Of a DNA stretch of 64,000 nt, positions 58,908-64,000 are shown one piece after another. A program made the translations under genes and the position numbers. Under the pieces are notes generated by a model. The model ran no database searches and was not told the origin of the DNA. It saw only the letters and a program-made list of their open reading frames with translations. This stretch comes from JACJVV01 sp964581515 (GTDB lineage: Archaea > Nanobdellota > Nanobdellia > Woesearchaeales > JACJVV01), in contig CAZOOV010000006.1 in NCBI GenBank assembly GCA_964581515.1, positions 1 to 64,000 of the forward strand, written 5' to 3'. Numbering within the stretch: position 1 is the stretch's first letter; every line of letters starts with the position of its first letter.

Positions 58908-61310
58908 ATGACTGACTTCACAGACATAAGCTCAAGGGATAAATCAGCAGAATTGCCTATTGTAATTGTAATTCCTCAAGGAAGAAAAGAAGTCATAGAT
59001 TACGATTCTGTTATTAATTATAATCCTACTACAGGCACAACACCTCCTTTAGGACCACTGGCAGGCATACATCAAACTAGGCATGACTTTTATACACATA
59101 ATGATGCAGAATACAGAAAGCTCCATATCAAAAGAGGTTTACCTGATCCACAGTACATCGACTCTTTTGGTAAGTCTTTGAGAGAATCTCTTAAGGATGC
59201 AACTGGTAAATATGCTTCTTTAGTTAACAATGAAGCACAGAATTTTTTCTTTGATGTTAATAAGCGTCCTAATTGGGGAACTCCTGTGGCTACTCATGCA
59301 GGAGATGCAAAATATGAGTATGTGACAATAGAAGCTCCTCCTGGAATTGATCCTTTACAGAATAATTTCGCAGGTGCAGGCAATGAAATAAAAGATGCTT
59401 TTGAAGAATTCCAAAAAAAGCTCAATAAAAGAGTAGATGATTTAGTTAGTGATTTTGGTTATTGTCTTGTCTTTTTCTTGAATGCGAATCATTCGCCAGG
59501 ACATATGGACATGTTTACTTATTCTAATTACGATCATTTCTTCAAAACTGTATATAATACTAATTTTGTTCCTCATGTATGGCATGATACTCATAGAATA
59601 ACTGTTGGAGGTCATCTTGATAATTTCCATACATTCTATCCTGGATATGAGAATAGAAATGTAAGAAATGCATTCTTCATAAATATGGAATTACCTTACA
59701 CCTCATTTTATAGAAGAGGTACAAGAGAAGATTATGCAAGATCACTTGCAGAATCAATACATGATTTGCTTGATTTAGTGCATTATCATTATTCTAAAGT
59801 CAGAAGAGGCACTATTAAGGGAAGAGTAGTCTTTGGAGACAAATGTGGACGGCACTTTTCTCCTAAAAAAAGTTCAAGAAATGAATTATATGCATATAAT
59901 GGCGGAGACATGGAAGTTGCTCAGAATGTAACTGTAGAATTATGCAGGCTCCGGGAAAAGAGATGGATTATTGGTACGCATTTATTAAAACCTTTTTTAG
60001 TCGATCTTTTAGAAGAGATGGGTCAAAAAGATTATTACCCTTGGCCTGTCTCAGATCCTAGTGGTCATCCTATAACTGCAAAAACAGATTCACACGGTCG
60101 TTTTGAATTCAATAATCTTCCTTATGGTGATGAATATATCCTTAAATTAACTTATGAAAATAATGATTATATCCATGTCACAGCAAAAGTTCCAAAACTT
60201 TTCCGTAAGCATGGTATAGGGTTAAGAGAAGCTACATACAACCGTGGAGGAAATACGCGGATATACAATGCCTTATTACGAAGACGTTCAGGTAATTTTG
60301 CTCATGCATTCAGAAAAAGATGGTTATGGGTAGATAAATTATCAGGACCTGATGGTTATCCTCCTTTGCCTATTTATCTTGGTATGGCAACTCCTGGCTC
60401 TGTTCTTGATCATTATCAAGAGAATAATGCAATCATTGACATATTTCCTATAGAAAAGAAAGACAAGAAAGGAAAGAAAAAGAAAGGTAAGGGTGATTAT
60501 TCATATCAATGGTGGAGATTTAATGAAGAAAAATATTATGACGCTGTAAAGGCTAAGAATATTTCACCTAAACATATCCCTGCAGCATATAGAGGGGATG
60601 ATGCTACTAAACATTATGGTAAACCATTGTCAGCAATAAGTAAAACAAAAGGGGAAAGTCCTTTTGATGTAAGTAGTTCAGAGATACCTGTTGCTTCACC
60701 AAAACTTCTAGCTTTGGGTGCTTGTAAGAAAGGAAATGAAAATAAGAATGAGTGGAAGTGGGATAAATGGGTAACATCTACAACTCCTACTACACCCACT
60801 ACCCCTACAACTCCAACCACACCTACTACTCCAACCACACCTACTACTCCAACCACACCTACTACTCCAACCACTCCTACTACCCCTACTACTCCAACCA
60901 CTCCTACTACTCCAACCACTCCTACTACTCCAACCACACCTACAACACCAACAACTCCTACTACACCAACCACTCCAACTACGCCTACTACACCAACCAC
61001 TCCAACCACACCTACAACTCCGACCACTCCTACTCCACCTCCTGGTGGATATTCATATAGGATTAATCCTAATCTGACAACTGTTCCTCCAAATGGAACA
61101 TTAGTGATACAATGTACTGCTGAAAGAGGGCAGTTCAATGCTGATAGGAATCAACATCAAGTTATTGTTAATGATATAACTTCTGGTGCAAGTCAGGTTG
61201 CAAATATTATTACAATTACTCCTACTCTTATAACAGCACGACTACGGATCCCAAGGGATTGGAATGTCAATGATGAACTTAGTATAGATGCAGACCTAGA
61301 TATGGTATAA
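58908..61310 (+). CDS. Large protein with Thr-Thr-Pro linker
   Basis: 800 residues. Residues 1-300 form an unrecognised, His/Tyr-rich domain (FFLNANHSPGHMDMF, HVWHDTHRITVGGHLDNFH); residues about 300-430 a carboxypeptidase-regulatory/SdrD B-like beta domain (TIKGRVVFGDKCG, then KTDSHGRFEFNNLPYGDEYIL); then another unknown part with lysine repeats. A linker of TTP/TPT repeats spans about residues 624-710, and a final Ig-like domain (TVPPNGTLVIQCTAERGQFN) closes the protein. No signal peptide is apparent although the domains look extracellular. It is followed by a similar gene one base later. Confidence 0.8.
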   Translation: MTDFTDISSRDKSAELPIVIVIPQGRKEVIDYDSVINYNPTTGTTPPLGPLAGIHQTRHDFYTHNDAEYRKLHIKRGLPDPQYIDSFGKSLRESLKDATGKYASLVNNEAQNFFFDVNKRPNWGTPVATHAGDAKYEYVTIEAPPGIDPLQNNFAGAGNEIKDAFEEFQKKLNKRVDDLVSDFGYCLVFFLNANHSPGHMDMFTYSNYDHFFKTVYNTNFVPHVWHDTHRITVGGHLDNFHTFYPGYENRNVRNAFFINMELPYTSFYRRGTREDYARSLAESIHDLLDLVHYHYSKVRRGTIKGRVVFGDKCGRHFSPKKSSRNELYAYNGGDMEVAQNVTVELCRLREKRWIIGTHLLKPFLVDLLEEMGQKDYYPWPVSDPSGHPITAKTDSHGRFEFNNLPYGDEYILKLTYENNDYIHVTAKVPKLFRKHGIGLREATYNRGGNTRIYNALLRRRSGNFAHAFRKRWLWVDKLSGPDGYPPLPIYLGMATPGSVLDHYQENNAIIDIFPIEKKDKKGKKKKGKGDYSYQWWRFNEEKYYDAVKAKNISPKHIPAAYRGDDATKHYGKPLSAISKTKGESPFDVSSSEIPVASPKLLALGACKKGNENKNEWKWDKWVTSTTPTTPTTPTTPTTPTTPTTPTTPTTPTTPTTPTTPTTPTTPTTPTTPTTPTTPTTPTTPTTPTTPTTPTTPTTPTTPTTPTTPTPPPGGYSYRINPNLTTVPPNGTLVIQCTAERGQFNADRNQHQVIVNDITSGASQVANIITITPTLITARLRIPRDWNVNDELSIDADLDMV
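60778..61035 (+). repeat. Nine-base Thr-Thr-Pro coding repeat, array 1
   Basis: About 28 imperfect units of ACTCCTACT/ACACCAACC type, encoding TTP repeats. Third-position variation shows that it is not a fresh expansion, but several 18- to 36-base blocks are repeated exactly. Confidence 0.9.
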
Positions 61311-61311
61311 A

Positions 61312-64000
61312 ATGGTAAAGATAAGACAATCATATAGTGGACTAATAATAGGAAACACTTCTCCTAAGAGTTTTCTATGGGTTAATCCTATTTCTAATGG
61401 TCCTGTTAGAAATGATACTACCATTGACATAGAAGTAGAATTAAGAGGATCAGTGCAACATGCAACAAGAGCTAAGTTTTACATAGATGGTCATGATATT
61501 GGAGATGCAACTCTTACTGCACATGGTTCAGGTTCAACAGAATTTACACTTGCAGAATTGCATAAATACATTTGCTTGCCAAATCCTCCTATTGAACATA
61601 AGCTGGACGTAACTGTATGGGACAGACAGCATAGAGCATACACAGATGGAATCAGGTTTAGGCTTGAAGGAACATGTCCTGGAGCTACTACTCCAACAAC
61701 ACCAACTACTCCTACTACACCAACAACACCAACTACACCAACAACACCAACAACACCAACTACTCCAACAACACCTACTACTCCTACAACACCTACTACT
61801 CCTACTACACCAACAACACCTACTACTCCAACAAGTCCTTTGAAATATAAGATGCATGTAGAACCTACTTATGAACATATAGATAAAGTTGGTTGGGATA
61901 GACCAGCAATTCATCCTAATAGGAGAAGAAGAGCATATGTCACATTAACACATAAACAAAGACAAAGTTTACCATTCAGTGTAAGGATAACTCCTGGTGG
62001 AAATGCAATCATGCGTTTCAATTACAGGTTTTATGCAATGTATCATGATAAACCATCAAACAAATGGGTTCCTTTTACAGAACAGATGATGAAAGAATGG
62101 AACTTTGAATCTCATGGTCAAAAATCACTAAGTGATTTATCGAATGAAGAAAAAGGCCTTGGCAGATTCTGGAAAGCATTCAAAAAGAAATCAGATGGTT
62201 CTTTTAAGACACGTACTCTTGCTGATGGAAGTGTGGTTAGAATTCCTCTTATAGGCGACCTCCCTTTTGCAAGCAGTGATGTAAAAGAAGTGCATATAAC
62301 ATTTGATCCAAAACCTGGATTTGATCAAATTGTTATTGGGATGAGTTCAGTTCTTAAGAAAAGTAAGAAAGGTGTTAATATGGGAGCTGAAGCTACAGGT
62401 TATTATGTAGTTACATTTGATAAGAAAAGTACTGCTTTAGTAACTACTCCAACTACACCTACTACACCAACAACTCCAACTACACCAACTACTCCTACAA
62501 CTCCAACTACACCAACTGGTCTTACAATACCTACAACTCCAACAACACCTACCACTCCTACTACTCCAACAGGAGTCATTGGAGGGATTACAAATATAGA
62601 TTACATATTTAAACCAGAACCAGGTCAGAATATTGACCTTAGGCAGATTGTTGGAAGCAAGTTATCCTTATCTTTTAATGGAGCTAGAGAAGAATTTGAT
62701 ATAGTAAACAATCATGGTAGGATAACAATAAATTCAATCATTCATTCTAATCAACAGTTACAAGTCCAACTACTTTCAAACGCTTTTAATATATCAAGAT
62801 GTATAAGAAAACCAAAAGATAAAGAGTTCTCAGCTAAAAATGGAGTTCTTGAATTAAATTTACTTGATAGGACTGATTTGGGTAGGAAAAGAAATCAAGT
62901 AATATTCTTTATCCAGCCAAAAGTAGGGCAATTAGGTCCAGGGCAGAAATTACTTCCTGCACATTGTAGTACAAATCTTACTACACGAATAAGAAAGAAA
63001 AAAGCAGAAGTTAATCTTACTGATGTTCAGAATGCTACTGAGTCTCCTTCTATACAAATACCTATAGAAATAGAGAATAAATCCGGAGAAAGACCACTTA
63101 ATGTAAGAGTTACAGCCGAAGTTGAAGTTCACGGAAAATCTGGTGAAGGGAACATAAATCATACTAAAGTTACTTCTGGTACAGATACAACACCTGATAA
63201 GACCTCATGGAAAGTTAATGTTCATACAGATGGAGGCGAAGTAACACAAGATAGAGATTCTGTAGTTGTTCATAATATCAAAGCAGGACATAAAGTCAAA
63301 GGTACTGTTGACGTTGTAATCCCTGAACCAATTATCGAACATGGAGGCGATTCACAGCCTGTTGTAACACCTCACTTCTTCCCTGTTGATGAAGTAGGAA
63401 GGATGCTAGAAGAAGCAACAGATGATGGTAAGAAAAAGAGAAAGAGAACTCCAAAAAAAATTGATGGCATAACTTTAGTCAGAAAGCCTTCAAAGAAATC
63501 ACCTATTTCAGATTATGATAAATTTATCCACATGCTCTTCAAAAAAGGTGGGTTTTATGAAACATTATTGAAATACCAAAGAGAAATTAACACCTTGGTT
63601 GAGAAACTTCCTAAACGTCTGCTTCATTTCCAAGCTCTCCAGAAATGGTTGACACAAGGAAAACAGAAATACATGCCTGAAGTTTATCTTACCGAATTGA
63701 AAAAAGAAGGTGGCATAGAAAAATTAGAAGCAGTACAGAAGAAAATACATGAGCTTATCCATTATATTACAGATGGAAAGGGTAAGGAATATATGACTCT
63801 TTTCGTTGAGAGCGTAGATGAGATGGGTAAATTGCATGATCAAAAGGTAGGAAATAATGCATATGTTAATTCTTGGAAAAGTCTTACCACTACTGTTGAC
63901 AACACAAAACCAGATGGTCCAAGATTTGTCAAGTATCAATTCCCTTCAATTAAAGTGTTCATAACAAATAGTCTTATGACTATCTTTACTACATTTGACA
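61312..64000 (+). CDS. Second large Thr-Thr-Pro-linker protein, 3' end outside window
   Basis: The frame is open from the ATG at 61312 (1 base after the upstream stop) to the last base, at least 896 codons. It starts with an Ig-like beta domain (VRNDTTIDIEVELRGSVQHA), then a TTP linker (about residues 127-177), a second beta domain, a second TTP linker (about residues 379-421, interrupted by GLTI), a domain of unknown type with a CARDB-like beta stretch (IEIENKSGERPLNVRVTAEV), a basic region (GKKKRKRTPKKIDG) and a helical domain. No signal peptide. With the upstream gene it forms a pair of rod-like, linker-joined proteins that could be surface or extracellular. Confidence 0.8.
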   Translation, partial: MVKIRQSYSGLIIGNTSPKSFLWVNPISNGPVRNDTTIDIEVELRGSVQHATRAKFYIDGHDIGDATLTAHGSGSTEFTLAELHKYICLPNPPIEHKLDVTVWDRQHRAYTDGIRFRLEGTCPGATTPTTPTTPTTPTTPTTPTTPTTPTTPTTPTTPTTPTTPTTPTTPTTPTSPLKYKMHVEPTYEHIDKVGWDRPAIHPNRRRRAYVTLTHKQRQSLPFSVRITPGGNAIMRFNYRFYAMYHDKPSNKWVPFTEQMMKEWNFESHGQKSLSDLSNEEKGLGRFWKAFKKKSDGSFKTRTLADGSVVRIPLIGDLPFASSDVKEVHITFDPKPGFDQIVIGMSSVLKKSKKGVNMGAEATGYYVVTFDKKSTALVTTPTTPTTPTTPTTPTTPTTPTTPTGLTIPTTPTTPTTPTTPTGVIGGITNIDYIFKPEPGQNIDLRQIVGSKLSLSFNGAREEFDIVNNHGRITINSIIHSNQQLQVQLLSNAFNISRCIRKPKDKEFSAKNGVLELNLLDRTDLGRKRNQVIFFIQPKVGQLGPGQKLLPAHCSTNLTTRIRKKKAEVNLTDVQNATESPSIQIPIEIENKSGERPLNVRVTAEVEVHGKSGEGNINHTKVTSGTDTTPDKTSWKVNVHTDGGEVTQDRDSVVVHNIKAGHKVKGTVDVVIPEPIIEHGGDSQPVVTPHFFPVDEVGRMLEEATDDGKKKRKRTPKKIDGITLVRKPSKKSPISDYDKFIHMLFKKGGFYETLLKYQREINTLVEKLPKRLLHFQALQKWLTQGKQKYMPEVYLTELKKEGGIEKLEAVQKKIHELIHYITDGKGKEYMTLFVESVDEMGKLHDQKVGNNAYVNSWKSLTTTVDNTKPDGPRFVKYQFPSIKVFITNSLMTIFTTFD
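61687..61838 (+). repeat. Thr-Thr-Pro coding repeat, array 2
   Basis: About 17 nine-base units (ACTCCAACA/ACACCTACT types) in the right-edge gene; same unit as array 1 at 60778. Confidence 0.9.
62446..62575 (+). repeat. Thr-Thr-Pro coding repeat, array 3
   Basis: About 13 units with a break (GLTI) in the middle, within the same gene as array 2. Confidence 0.85.

Noticed and set aside
60614..61138. Minus-strand frame of 174 codons made of Gly-Val repeats
   Set aside because: It is the antisense of the Thr-Thr-Pro linker; it has no promoter or ribosome-binding site of its own and lies fully inside the real gene.

Overview
The window is a 64 kb stretch of an AT-rich archaeal genome. The evidence for archaea is direct: an RNA polymerase subunit L (Rpb11-like) gene, an ATP-dependent DNA ligase of the archaeal type, a geranylgeranyl-reductase-family flavoprotein, TrmB-type regulators, an AbrB-PhoU regulator, a PAC2 proteasome-assembly homologue, a COG2112-type kinase domain, and many genes whose ATG lies about 25-28 bases after a TATA element with no Shine-Dalgarno (leaderless pattern), alongside internal genes with GGAGG/GGTGAT-type sites. 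Small genes, LamG/glycine-rich surface proteins and many orphan genes suggest a DPANN lineage such as Woesearchaeota; that placement is inference. No rRNA, tRNA, CRISPR array or insertion sequence was recognised.

Layout. 1-7.4 kb: a huge membrane-anchored glycine-rich/LamG protein (cut by the left edge), a lipoprotein with the same C-terminal membrane module, and a KaiC-like ATPase. 7.4-12.5 kb: DNA ligase, an anchored eight-repeat propeller protein, a geranylgeranyl reductase homologue. 12.5-22.3 kb: mostly minus-strand genes (receiver protein, TrmB regulator, aldo/keto reductase, glutamine synthetase, patatin, radical SAM, and a TrmB protein with four sensor repeats). 22.4-25.3 kb: a zinc microprotein plus a secreted beta-rich protein, divergent from the large TrmB and separated from it by a clear dyad; then small membrane and lipoprotein genes. 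26-27.1 kb: rpoL and a METTL5-like methyltransferase.

27.1-32.6 kb is the most unusual part. Three long non-coding tracts (about 0.9, 0.5 and 0.9 kb) carry recurring short motifs (CTCATTCCC, CTCACTTT, TTCTGGGATAAT, CATTTGTCGTCGA) and enclose three helix-turn-helix proteins (two with coiled coils), a zinc-ribbon protein and a receiver protein. Two of the motifs recur upstream of the glutamine synthetase gene 10 kb away. This looks like an undescribed regulatory or replication/partition locus.

32.6-48.8 kb: PAC2 protein, cation/proton antiporter, a membrane/DsbA-like gene set, LUD protein, AbrB-PhoU regulator, an operon with a 26-residue microprotein, two orphans and a Nudix protein, a methyltransferase-kinase fusion, a HisG-HisE fusion with HisD but no other histidine genes, and manB/manC for GDP-mannose. 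48.9-57.1 kb: orphan families (a HELAH protein, a paralogous pair, a doubled nucleotidyltransferase) and glycan genes (GT4, GT2, radical SAM). 57.2-64 kb: an H1-like basic protein, two paralogous membrane proteins and two very large proteins with Thr-Thr-Pro linkers, the last cut by the right edge.

The envelope theme (surface proteins, lipoproteins, GDP-mannose, glycosyltransferases, disulfide chemistry) and the transcriptional-regulator theme (TrmB, receivers, coiled-coil HTH proteins) dominate.
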